Shown: positions 1 to 6,481, counted from the stretch's first letter. The stretch: DNA of 9,045 bases from DATGLW01 sp035293965 (GCA_035293965.1 DATGLW010000083.1:1-9045), one strand, 5' to 3'. The notes: generated by a model not told the origin, from the sequence alone. Numbers and translations are program-made.

Positions 1-926
1 GCTCCACCGACGATCTCCATGATCTCGGTCGTGATGGCGTCCTGCCGGGCGCGGTTCATGATGCGGCTGAGCGTCCTGATCAGCTCGTCGGCATTGTCGC
101 TGGCGGACGCCATGGCCCGTTGCTGCGCCGTGAAGAACGAGGCAGAGCCCTCGAGCAGCGCGGTGAAGACTTCTGCCTCGACCGCCCGGGGCGCCAGCTC
201 GGCCAGGAGCGGGCGAACCTCGGGCTCGAACTCCGTGTAACCCCGCGGCCCCTCCCCGCTCGCCTCGGGGCGAGGAGGCGCACCCCCATCCGGGCCGGCG
301 CCACGAGCTCCTGCGGCGCGCTCGGCCCCGTGGCCGGGAGCGGGAAGCGGCAGGAGCTGGCGGACCTCGACGTCCTGGCGTCCGGGCGAGCGGTAGCGGG
401 TCGACACCAGCAGCACTTGGTCGACCTCGCCGGAGAGGAACGGCAAGGTCACGCGGGACGCCACGGCTCGGGCGTCGGCGAACGAGGGGCGCTCGCTCAC
501 GCCCGTGACGGCGTGCTCGACCTCCCGACCGCGGAAACGCATGTACGACTGGGCCTTCTTGCCCACGGTGAAGAGCCGCACCTCGATACTCTCGCGCTCC
601 AGCTCGGCCACGAGGCGCTCGGTGGCGCGCAGGACCGACGAGTTGTAGGGGCCCGACAGCCCCCGGTCTCCAACGATCGCCATGACGGCCACCTTTTGGC
701 GCCGTTCCGGCGCACCGAGGAGGGTGGCGGCCGCCACCGGGTCGCCCTTGGCCGCCTCGGTCACGATCCGCGCCATGGCTGCACGGTAGGGGCGGTTGGC
801 CGTCATGCGGTTCAGTGCCCGGACGATCTGCGAGGCCGCGATGAGCTCCATCGCCTTGGTGATCTTCCGGGTCGCCTGCACGCTGCGAATGCGTCGGCGC
901 AGCGCACGCTCCTGGCCGCCTGCCAT
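1..926 (-). CDS. atpG: ATP synthase F1 subunit gamma, 3' end cut by window
   Basis: Gamma is the central rotor shaft of F1; it turns inside the alpha3beta3 head and couples proton flow through Fo to ATP synthesis. 308 codons are visible from the ATG at 926. The N-terminus contains the coiled-coil signature ATRKITKAMELIAASQI (about residues 18-34), the middle has GDRGLSGPYNSSVLR, and the C-terminus reads AMASASDNADELIRTLSRI, then TTEIMEIVGG at the window edge. Family members end a few residues after EIVGG, so only the last codons and the stop are missing. Between the Rossmann-like domain and the C-terminal helix lies a Gly/Pro/Ala-rich linker of about 35 residues (about 195-229). The start is 3 bases after the atpA stop (TGA GCG ATG) with no clear Shine-Dalgarno, so translation is probably coupled to atpA. 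Identity is very secure. Confidence 0.97.
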   Translation of the reverse strand, partial: MAGGQERALRRRIRSVQATRKITKAMELIAASQIVRALNRMTANRPYRAAMARIVTEAAKGDPVAAATLLGAPERRQKVAVMAIVGDRGLSGPYNSSVLRATERLVAELERESIEVRLFTVGKKAQSYMRFRGREVEHAVTGVSERPSFADARAVASRVTLPFLSGEVDQVLLVSTRYRSPGRQDVEVRQLLPLPAPGHGAERAAGARGAGPDGGAPPRPEASGEGPRGYTEFEPEVRPLLAELAPRAVEAEVFTALLEGSASFFTAQQRAMASASDNADELIRTLSRIMNRARQDAITTEIMEIVGG

Positions 927-929
927 CGC

Positions 930-2453
930 TCAGTCCGCCGCCCCGACGTCGAAGCCGTCGAGGAAAGCCTGGAGCGCCTTGTCGAGCGCGTCCGTGTCGG
1001 GCAGCTCGCCCTTGACCCTGATGGGCTCGAGCAAGTCTGCATGGTTGGCACGGAAGTAGGCCCGCAGCTCCGACTCGAAGCGCCGGACCTCGGGGACCGG
1101 CACCGAATCCGCCCAGCCCCGGGTGCCGGCATAGATGACGAGCACCTGCTCCTCGACGGGCACCGGCTCGTTCGGAGGCTGCTTGAGCAGCTCGGTCAGG
1201 CGGTAGCCGCGATCGAGCTGGGCCTGGGAGACCTTGTCGAGCTCGGAGCCGAAGGTGGCGAACGCCTCGAGGTCGCGGAACTGCGCCAGATCGAGCTTGA
1301 GGGTGCCCGACACGCTCTTCATCGCCTTGATCTGGGCCGCGCCGCCGACCCTGCTGACCGAATTGCCGACATTGATGGCCGGGCGCACCCCAGCATAGAA
1401 GAGGTCCGACTCGAGGAACACCTGGCCGTCTGTGATGGAGATCACGTTGGTGGGGATGTAGGCCGAGATGTCGCCCGCCTTGGTCTCGATGATGGGCAGC
1501 GCGGTGAGCGATCCGCCGCCGCGCTCGTCCGACAGCTTCGCCGCACGCTCGAGGAGCCGGCTGTGCAGGTAGAACACGTCGCCCGGGTAGGCCTCCCGAC
1601 CGGGGGGGCGGCGCAGGAGGAGCGAGATCTGCCGGTAGGCCTCCGCCTGCTTGGACAGGTCGTCGTAGACGATGAGCGCTGCCTCCCCGTTGTCCATCCA
1701 GTGCTGGCCCATCGCACATCCGGCGTAGGGGGCCAGGTACTTGTAGGGAGCGGGGTCACCCGCCGAGGCCACGACGACCACCGTGTAGTCGAGCGCCTGG
1801 TGGGCCGCCAGGGTGCTGACCGTCTGGGCGACCGAGGAGTTCTTCTGGCCGATGGCCACGTAGATGCACTTCACGCCCTGGCCGCGCTGGTTGAGGATGG
1901 TGTCGACCGCCACCGTGGTCTTGCCGGTCTTGCGGTCGCCGATGATGAGCTCGCGCTGCCCCCGACCGATCGGCGTCATCGCGTCGATGGCCTTGATGCC
2001 GGTCTGCAGCGGCTCGCTCACCGGCTGGCGGCCGATGATGCTCGGGGCCTGCACCTCCATGCGACGGGTGGTGTCGGCCGCCACGGGCCCCTTGCCGTCG
2101 AGTGGCTCCCCGAGAGGGTTGACGACCCGGCCGAGCAGGGCGTCGCCGACCGGTACCGACAGGATGCGGCCGGTCGCCTTGACGATCTGCTCCTCTTCGA
2201 GGGTGTCCACGGCGCCGAGGACGACGGCGCCGATGGAGTCCTCGTCGAGGTTGAGCGCCAGCCCGAGCGTACCGTCCTCGAACTCGAGCAGCTCGTTGAC
2301 GGCTGCCCCGGGCAGCCCGGACACCCGGGCGATGCCGTCGCCCACCTCGACGATGCGACCCACCTGTTCGGCGGTCACCGCAGGGGTGTACTCGGCCACG
2401 TGGCGCCGGAGCGCCTCGGTGATCTCGTTGGCGTCGATGGTCAGCTCAGCCAT
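930..2453 (-). CDS. atpA: ATP synthase F1 subunit alpha
   Basis: Alpha alternates with beta in the F1 head and carries the non-catalytic nucleotide sites. The protein has 507 residues, a normal length. Visible motifs are the P-loop GDRKTGKT (172-179; the third-position Gln common in the family is Lys here), the Walker B strand LIVYDDLSK (about 260-268), and SVSRVGGAAQ (365-374) carrying the arginine finger R368 that reaches into the catalytic site of beta. The N-terminal beta-barrel sequence VGRIVEVGDGIARVSGL is also typical. I chose the ATG at 2453, giving MAELTIDANEI, because it matches family N-termini and has AAGGG at 2464-2468, 10 bases upstream. A longer open frame extends to 2603 but that part does not resemble alpha. 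The start overlaps the atpH stop by 8 bases. There is no mycobacterial-style C-terminal extension; the protein ends soon after the helix ALQAFLDGF. Confidence 0.98.
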   Translation of the reverse strand: MAELTIDANEITEALRRHVAEYTPAVTAEQVGRIVEVGDGIARVSGLPGAAVNELLEFEDGTLGLALNLDEDSIGAVVLGAVDTLEEEQIVKATGRILSVPVGDALLGRVVNPLGEPLDGKGPVAADTTRRMEVQAPSIIGRQPVSEPLQTGIKAIDAMTPIGRGQRELIIGDRKTGKTTVAVDTILNQRGQGVKCIYVAIGQKNSSVAQTVSTLAAHQALDYTVVVVASAGDPAPYKYLAPYAGCAMGQHWMDNGEAALIVYDDLSKQAEAYRQISLLLRRPPGREAYPGDVFYLHSRLLERAAKLSDERGGGSLTALPIIETKAGDISAYIPTNVISITDGQVFLESDLFYAGVRPAINVGNSVSRVGGAAQIKAMKSVSGTLKLDLAQFRDLEAFATFGSELDKVSQAQLDRGYRLTELLKQPPNEPVPVEEQVLVIYAGTRGWADSVPVPEVRRFESELRAYFRANHADLLEPIRVKGELPDTDALDKALQAFLDGFDVGAAD

Positions 2454-3429
2454 CTGCGTGCATCCCTTCGTCTCGTCCGTGGCGAGCGCCGCCTCGCCCG
2501 TTCCTTCCCTCGCCGGCCGCGCCGCTCGCCGCGCCGAAGCCGGTGCGTTCCCACTCCGGCGACGCCATGTGCTCACGGAGCACCTGCAGGCGGCCCCGGA
2601 CACTGGCCTCCACGTGCAGGTCCCCGATCTGGACCACGACCCCGGCCAGCAGGGAGGGGTCCACGGTGACCTGGAGCTCGACCGGGGTGCCGGCCAGCTC
2701 GGACAACGAGCGGGTCAGGCGCTCTCGCTCGGCCTCGTCGATCTCGGCGGCAGCCCGTACCCGGGCCACTCGCCACCCGCGAGCCCGCGCCGTCTCCTCG
2801 ACGAGCCAGTCGAGGATCCCGACGGTGTCCCTCGGCCGCCCCCCGACGAGCACGTAGTCGACGAGCCGCAACGTCGTCGGCCGGACCTTTCCGGCGAGCA
2901 GCTCGTCGACGACCCCGAGCCGGGCCTCCACCGGTACGTCGCGGTCGGTGAGCACCCGGCGGAGGGCGGGCGTGGCGTCAACCGTGCGTGCGAAGCGGAA
3001 CAGCTCGTCCTCGACCTCCTCGAGCTCGGCCGGCGGCACTTCCTCGAACAGGGCGGCGGCGAAACCGCCCACTCGCTCTCGCGAGGCCTGATGGCCGAGC
3101 ACCGATTCGGGCATCACCTGGCCCTCTGCCGCCTGGTGCGCGCGCAGCGCGAGCCAGTGGATGGCCGCTGGGACCTCCGACGCTCCTACCGCGCCGACGG
3201 CGAAGGCGGCTGCCCGCCTGGCGACGTCCGACACCCTGCCGGCCAGCAGCTCGGCGAGCACTGCCCGGCGTGGGCCGGCGGCGACGGCGGTGTCGCTGAG
3301 CGCCGTCCGCAGCGTGGTGTTGTCGGCGAAGAGGCGATCGACAGCCGCCAAGTCGGCGGCCAGCGCCTGCACGTCGACCCTCGGATCATCGAGGACGGCC
3401 GCCACGTAGCCCTGGAGCGACGGGTTCAC
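2446..3429 (-). CDS. atpH: ATP synthase subunit delta, long actinobacterial type with extra C-terminal tail
   Basis: Delta (OSCP homologue) sits on top of the F1 head and links it to the b stalk. At 327 residues it is far longer than the roughly 180 of E. coli and longer than the roughly 270 usual in actinomycetes. Two similar helical halves are visible: residues about 27-75 (with RRAVLAELLAGRV) and about 140-188 (with ARLGVVDELLAGKV). The C-terminal domain contains VTVDPSLLAGVVVQIGD followed by VEASVRGRLQVLREHM, where family members normally stop. About 39 more residues, rich in Gly, Ala, Arg and Glu, follow. The start is GTG in a GTGA overlap with the atpF stop and has no strong Shine-Dalgarno, suggesting translational coupling. 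It is not fused to b, unlike the mycobacterial b-delta protein. Family assignment is secure; the exact C-terminal end should be checked for a sequencing frameshift. Confidence 0.94.
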   Translation of the reverse strand: MNPSLQGYVAAVLDDPRVDVQALAADLAAVDRLFADNTTLRTALSDTAVAAGPRRAVLAELLAGRVSDVARRAAAFAVGAVGASEVPAAIHWLALRAHQAAEGQVMPESVLGHQASRERVGGFAAALFEEVPPAELEEVEDELFRFARTVDATPALRRVLTDRDVPVEARLGVVDELLAGKVRPTTLRLVDYVLVGGRPRDTVGILDWLVEETARARGWRVARVRAAAEIDEAERERLTRSLSELAGTPVELQVTVDPSLLAGVVVQIGDLHVEASVRGRLQVLREHMASPEWERTGFGAASGAAGEGRNGRGGARHGRDEGMHADG

Positions 3430-3983
3430 GGATGCTGACCGGCGCCCGCTCCGGCACCTGCCGTCGGTGCCTCGCCGTGGTCGCGCTGGAGGGCGTCGAC
3501 GGCCTCGTCGATCAGGCTGCGGTGCACCTCGGCGTCGACCTCCCGCCCCACGATGCGCTCAACGACGTCGAGCACGAGCTCGCCGAGCCGGGAGGCCGCC
3601 TCCTCGATGGCGCGCTGGCGCGCCAGGCGGACGTCGGTCTCCGCCGACGCCACGATCCGGTCGTGCTCGGCCTGCCCCCTCGACTGTGCGTCGGCCACGA
3701 CCTGCTCGGCGGTGCGGTTGGCCTGGGCGACGATCTCGCGCGCCTGGTGGCGCGCGCGCTCGAGTGCCAGGCGCCGCTCCTCGTCGGCCTCCGTCGCCTC
3801 CTGCTTGGCCGCGCTGGCTGCGTCGAGCTCGGCGCGGATCCGCTCGGCCCGCTCGCGCAACGCCGCGTTCAGGTACGGCAGCACGAAGCGGCCGATGACG
3901 GCGAGCACGACGATGAAGGCGACGAGCTCGACGATGAACGTCGCATTGGGGACGAGGAAGTTGCTGGTAGCTGTCATCGGCAT
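3426..3983 (-). CDS. atpF: ATP synthase Fo subunit b
   Basis: Subunit b is the peripheral stalk that holds alpha3beta3 stationary against rotor torque. From the ATG at 3983 the protein has 185 residues. One N-terminal membrane helix (about 13-36, FIVELVAFIVVLAVIGRFVLP) is followed by a long, highly charged helix rich in Ala, Glu, Arg and Gln (about 40-150), the expected coiled-coil stalk with ALRERAERIRAELDAA at its start. The C-terminus ends in a short Ala-Gly alternation (AGAGAGAG). The start could be the ATG at 3983 or the one two codons later at 3977; AAGG at 3991-3994 lies 7 bases before the first, so I prefer 3983. A GTG further upstream (4088) would add 35 Pro/Arg/Gly-rich residues unlike the family. 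The stop overlaps the atpH GTG start by 4 bases (GTGA). Confidence 0.95.
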   Translation of the reverse strand: MPMTATSNFLVPNATFIVELVAFIVVLAVIGRFVLPYLNAALRERAERIRAELDAASAAKQEATEADEERRLALERARHQAREIVAQANRTAEQVVADAQSRGQAEHDRIVASAETDVRLARQRAIEEAASRLGELVLDVVERIVGREVDAEVHRSLIDEAVDALQRDHGEAPTAGAGAGAGQHP

Positions 3984-4178
3984 GTGCTCGCCTTGTCCTT
4001 CGATGGCCCGGCGACCCTCACCGGCACCTGGTGTCGGCACCCGGCGCCACCCGGTCCCCACGGCCGGGACCTCCCGCGGTGCGCGCACGAACGGACGGCG
4101 GCGCGCCGGGCGCCATGCCGGGCGACGAGGGCCGGTGCGGGCGAGGGATCGTCGTGATCCTCCTTCGTGAGCGTTTCG
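3984..4178 (-). other. 195-base spacer between atpE and atpF, no convincing gene
   Basis: No frame here resembles a protein. On the transcribed strand the small perfect hairpin AGCG-AAA-CGCT (4170-4180) overlaps the atpE stop. A perfect Shine-Dalgarno-like AAGGAGG follows at 4159-4165, but no ATG, GTG or TTG lies at a usable distance. Further along are very GC-rich partial inverted and direct repeats, such as two copies of GCCGGGCG on the plus strand near 4107-4123. The spacer separates the abundant c-subunit message from b. A role as an mRNA processing or stability element is possible but is only inferred. Confidence 0.5.
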
Positions 4179-4439
4179 CTACTTCTTGTAGAGCGAGAAG
4201 ATGAAGAGCGCCGTGAAGGCGAGGTTGATGAAGTACATCGCCTCGACCAGACCGACGGTCAGGAACATGATGGTGAAGAGGCGGCCCTGCGCCTCGGGTT
4301 GCCGGGCCACGCCGGCGATCGTCTGGCTGCCGGCCAGGCCATCGCCGATCGCCGCACCCACGGCGCCGCCGCCCAGGGCCAGCCCGCCCCCGACCATGGC
4401 GCCGGCCAACTGAATGGCCTGCTGCGTCGTGTCTGCCAT
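4179..4439 (-). CDS. atpE: ATP synthase Fo subunit c (proteolipid, H+ type)
   Basis: Subunit c forms the rotating membrane ring; each copy carries one proton per step. The 86-residue hairpin has an N-terminal helix with the glycine-rich packing motif (GGGLALGGGAVGAAIGDG, 17-34), the polar loop with the conserved RQP (46-48) that contacts the rotor foot, and a C-terminal helix TVGLVEAMYFINLAFTALFIF. Glu66 is the proton-binding carboxylate. It is followed by Ala rather than Ser or Thr, and I see no Gln/Glu/Ser coordination set of the kind found in Na+ rings, so protons are the likely ion. The start ATG at 4439 has a strong ribosome binding site (AAAGGAG within 4451-4458). This is the only complete gene here ending in TAG; the others end in TGA. 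Spacers of 114 and 195 bases isolate it from its neighbours. Confidence 0.97.
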   Translation of the reverse strand: MADTTQQAIQLAGAMVGGGLALGGGAVGAAIGDGLAGSQTIAGVARQPEAQGRLFTIMFLTVGLVEAMYFINLAFTALFIFSLYKK

Positions 4440-4450
4440 TTGGTGCTTCT

Positions 4451-4491
4451 TCTCCTTTGCTGGTTGCCAGCACCAGGACCGAGCCCGGTGC
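4451..4491 (-). promoter_or_regulatory. Hairpins and strong ribosome binding site before atpE
   Basis: In the 114-base atpB-atpE spacer, the transcribed strand contains GCACCGGG-CTCGGT-CCTGGTGC (4491-4470), an 8-bp stem with one G-U pair. Next comes GCTGG-CAA-CCAGC (4471-4459), a perfect 5-bp stem. The two share two bases, so they compete or stack. AAAGGAG begins directly after the second (4458), about 11 bases from the atpE ATG. The complementarity is seen directly; a role in raising or tuning c-subunit translation, or in message processing, is inferred from the need for many c copies. Confidence 0.45.
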
Positions 4492-4553
4492 GGGGAGCTG
4501 TTGCGTGGTCGATGGGGAGATCTCGTGTCGTCGGCGGCCGCCAGCTGGCCCGG

Positions 4554-5501
4554 TCAGCCCTCCACTCCGGGCGCCCCTGCGCCGGAGCGCATCGCACCCG
4601 CCACGCCCGCCGCCGACAGGACCGCCTCGCCAGGCGCCAGGCCGGGATCGTCTCGCTCGAGGGACGGCTGCCCGCCCGATGGTCCGTCACTCGCCGGGAC
4701 GGCCTCGTGGGCGCCGCCGTGGTCGGTGCTCATCGCCACGTCGAAGTAGAGGATCGTGAGCAGGGCGAAGATGAAGGCCTGGATGCCGCCGATCGCGATG
4801 TCGAAGAGCTTCCACAGCGCGTTGAGCGGCACGACCAGGATGTTGCCGATGGGGATCCCTCCGAGCTTCCACACCCCGAGGTACGCGATGAGCGACAACA
4901 TCAGCCCACCGGCGAGCAGGTTGCCGAACAACCGGAGGGCCAGGGTGATCGGCTTGGCGATCTCCTCGACCAGATTGATGAAGAGGTTGAACGGCAAGAG
5001 GAAGATCGGGAACGGCTGCAGCAGGTAATGCCTCACGTAGCCGCGCAGGCCCCGGGACCGGATCGAGGAGATGTGCACGAGCACGATCACGAACAGCGCC
5101 ATGGCCAGGGGCAGGTTGATGTCCGCGTTGGGGGACGCCAACCACTCGTACTTGGAGCCGATGCCGAGCGCCTCGAACAGGTTGCACACGAAGATGAAGA
5201 CGAACAGGGCGATGGCGAGGGGCACCACGGCGGCACCTCGGGGACCGATGGAACCTTCGACTTGCTTGGAGACGGCCTCGACGGCCACCTCCCAGGCCGC
5301 CTGCAAGCGCCCGGGCACGCCACTGGTCACCTGACGCCGCAGGGCCAAGCCGAGCAGGATCACCACGACCAACGCGGCGCCGGTCGCCCAGACTGTGTCC
5401 ATGTTCAGCGTGAGCCCGGCGACCTTCTTCTGGATGTGCTCGCCGACGGAGATCTCGGTCGCCGCAAGGAGGGTCGCGCCCGGCACGATGCCCACGGTCA
5501 C
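4554..5501 (-). CDS. atpB: ATP synthase Fo subunit a
   Basis: Subunit a is the stator channel that carries protons to and from the c-ring. It has 315 residues with several membrane helices. The key motif is ITLALRLFGNLLAGG, in which R190 is the invariant arginine facing the c-ring (E. coli R210). The last helix contains LFDIAIGGIQAFIFALLTILYF, where D234 occupies the position of E. coli H245. The N-terminal extension before the first helix (EISVGEHI...AGLTLNMDTV) is normal for actinobacteria, which argues against the internal ATG at 5402. I give the GTG at 5501, in a GTGA overlap with the preceding stop. GAGGG at 5505-5509 is only 3 bases from it but 9 from a second GTG at 5495, so the start could be two codons later. 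After the last helix comes a hydrophilic tail of about 54 residues (262-315) that the family usually lacks. Confidence 0.96.
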   Translation of the reverse strand: MTVGIVPGATLLAATEISVGEHIQKKVAGLTLNMDTVWATGAALVVVILLGLALRRQVTSGVPGRLQAAWEVAVEAVSKQVEGSIGPRGAAVVPLAIALFVFIFVCNLFEALGIGSKYEWLASPNADINLPLAMALFVIVLVHISSIRSRGLRGYVRHYLLQPFPIFLLPFNLFINLVEEIAKPITLALRLFGNLLAGGLMLSLIAYLGVWKLGGIPIGNILVVPLNALWKLFDIAIGGIQAFIFALLTILYFDVAMSTDHGGAHEAVPASDGPSGGQPSLERDDPGLAPGEAVLSAAGVAGAMRSGAGAPGVEG

Positions 5502-5971
5502 CAGCCCTCGGCGCTGTCGCCTGGCACGTTCACCCTGCCGTTACCGCCGGAGCCGGCCCCGAGGACGCCGTGGCCCGCCACCGCACCCATGCGCAACATG
5601 GAGCGGGCCACGTTGAAGAGCAGGAGCACCTGGAACACGGCCAGGCCTCCGAGGATGCCGACGCCGAGGTCGAAGTCGAGGAACATGAGGCCGAGGGCAA
5701 CGACGGACACGCCTGCCAACCTGGCCACGGTGTTGGTGGCGAGGGGCCGACGCGTCCCTCCGCTGGCGCGGCGACCCACCTTGGCCACCGATCGCTGCGC
5801 CATCCGGAAGTTGACCAGCCCCAGCCCGAGACCCACGCACAGCCCGAGCCCGGTGAGCGAGGCGCCGAGCGCCACGCAGAGCACCAGCCCGGCGACACCC
5901 ACCACGAGCGAGCCGAGGACGGTCCGGCGAGACACCCGGGCCACGTCGGGGAGGGAGAACCGCTCGAACAT
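5498..5971 (-). CDS. atpI: AtpI-like ATP synthase accessory membrane protein
   Basis: A small protein of 157 residues with four predicted membrane helices at about 17-36, 40-56, 82-99 and 102-120. The second helix ends in GLGLGLVNFRMA and is followed by a basic cytoplasmic loop (RSVAKVGRRASGGTRR). This layout, together with the position directly before atpB, fits the ATP synthase I family, thought to help assemble the c-ring or Fo. Sequence similarity in this family is low, so the call leans on topology and context. The tail from about residue 130 is Gly-rich and hydrophilic. A GTG precedes the ATG by one codon; GAGGG at 5979-5983 is 7 bases from the ATG at 5971, so I prefer the ATG. The stop overlaps the atpB start by 4 bases, and the last codons contain the atpB ribosome binding site. 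Confidence 0.75.
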   Translation of the reverse strand: MFERFSLPDVARVSRRTVLGSLVVGVAGLVLCVALGASLTGLGLCVGLGLGLVNFRMAQRSVAKVGRRASGGTRRPLATNTVARLAGVSVVALGLMFLDFDLGVGILGGLAVFQVLLLFNVARSMLRMGAVAGHGVLGAGSGGNGRVNVPGDSAEGW

Positions 5972-5975
5972 CACC

Positions 5976-6015
5976 CCTCCCTCGAAGCAGGGGTGCTGCC
6001 GAGGGATCGGGCAGC
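5976..6015 (-). promoter_or_regulatory. Hairpin next to the atpI ribosome binding site
   Basis: In the 94-base spacer before atpI, the transcribed strand can form a stem of GCTGCC with GGCAGC (6015-5995). With one bulged C it extends to about 8 pairs, adding CGA with TCG around a TCCC loop. The AtpI ribosome binding site (GAGGGAGG, 5983-5976) begins 11 bases downstream. The pairing is visible in the sequence; any effect on translation is inferred. Confidence 0.35.
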
Positions 6016-6065
6016 AGCCTGGGTGTTGCCCATGGCCGGGACCCGAGCCCGACCGGCAGCGTCGC

Positions 6066-6302
6066 TCAGAGGAACTTGCGGACCTGGGCCACCGTGAGCA
6101 GCACCGCAGACACGATCCCGAACGCCAGGCCTGCGAAGCTCAAGGCAGGCGTGGTGCCGAGCCACGAGTCGAGCCCGAAACCGACGGCACCAGCACCGAC
6201 CACGCTGATCGCGCACGCCATGCCGATCCAGAAGAAGTCGGCAAAGGTCGGTGGCCGGGAGCCCTTCGGCGGCTCTGGCCTTCTGTCCGAGCTGTCGCCC
6301 AC
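6066..6302 (-). CDS. atpZ: AtpZ-like F1Fo ATPase accessory protein
   Basis: A 78-residue protein with a hydrophilic N-terminus (SSDRRPEPPKGSRPP) and two membrane helices at about 24-44 and 54-74. Between them is GFGLDSWLGTTPAL, matching the conserved G-x-x-LD-x-x-LGTxP turn of the AtpZ/AtpI family of small atp-operon proteins, and it ends in the basic VAQVRKFL. Family members sit at the head of atp operons; roles in Fo assembly or divalent cation transport have been proposed but are not settled. The start is GTG at 6302 with no clear Shine-Dalgarno; no better in-frame start exists upstream, and the next ATG (residue 28) would remove half of the first helix. It is the first gene of the probable atp transcription unit, so it may be translated from a short or structured leader. 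Confidence 0.72.
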   Translation of the reverse strand: MGDSSDRRPEPPKGSRPPTFADFFWIGMACAISVVGAGAVGFGLDSWLGTTPALSFAGLAFGIVSAVLLTVAQVRKFL

Positions 6303-6451
6303 CGCGCCGAGGCCGTGCCGCGTCAGACGGGAAGGGGAGACGGAGGGTCAAGCGAGTACCCCGAGGTCACGCGGCGACGGCTGGGCCCGCGCCGCCCGTC
6401 CGGATGGGAGCAACCCCCGGTTGGGCGAGGTGGGGATGGAACACAGGGCCC

Positions 6452-6481
6452 ATCATCGCATCCCGCCCGGTCCCACGGCAA
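6452..6481 (-). promoter_or_regulatory. Weak candidate promoter for the atp operon
   Basis: TTGCCG (6481-6476) and GATGAT (6457-6452) are 18 bases apart. Each matches four of six positions of the housekeeping -35 and -10 consensus. The position, just after the upstream gene's stop and about 140 bases before atpZ, is reasonable. In such GC-rich DNA these matches are weak evidence, and the -35 overlaps the T-run of the terminator candidate. Confidence 0.2.

Noticed and set aside
2454..2603. Fifty-residue N-terminal extension of alpha
   Set aside because: The extension is Arg/Ala-rich and unlike any alpha N-terminus; it overlaps delta coding, and a good ribosome site precedes the ATG at 2453.
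120..2669. 849-codon open frame on the plus strand opposite atpG and atpA
   Set aside because: It is fully antisense to two unmistakable ATP synthase genes. Long antisense frames are expected in very GC-rich DNA, and the predicted protein has no recognisable domain and a His/Arg/Asp-rich shadow composition.
4018..4473. 151-codon minus-strand frame overlapping atpE
   Set aside because: It lies in another frame over the secure c-subunit gene, is Arg/Gly/Pro-rich with no domain, and its possible ATG inside the spacer gives only 32 residues without a ribosome binding site.
6323..6351. TTGACC at 6351-6346 as a -35 box for atpZ
   Set aside because: The hexamers at 17-18 bases spacing (GTCTGA or TCTGAC) do not resemble a -10 box, and the implied transcript would leave almost no leader before a start lacking a Shine-Dalgarno.
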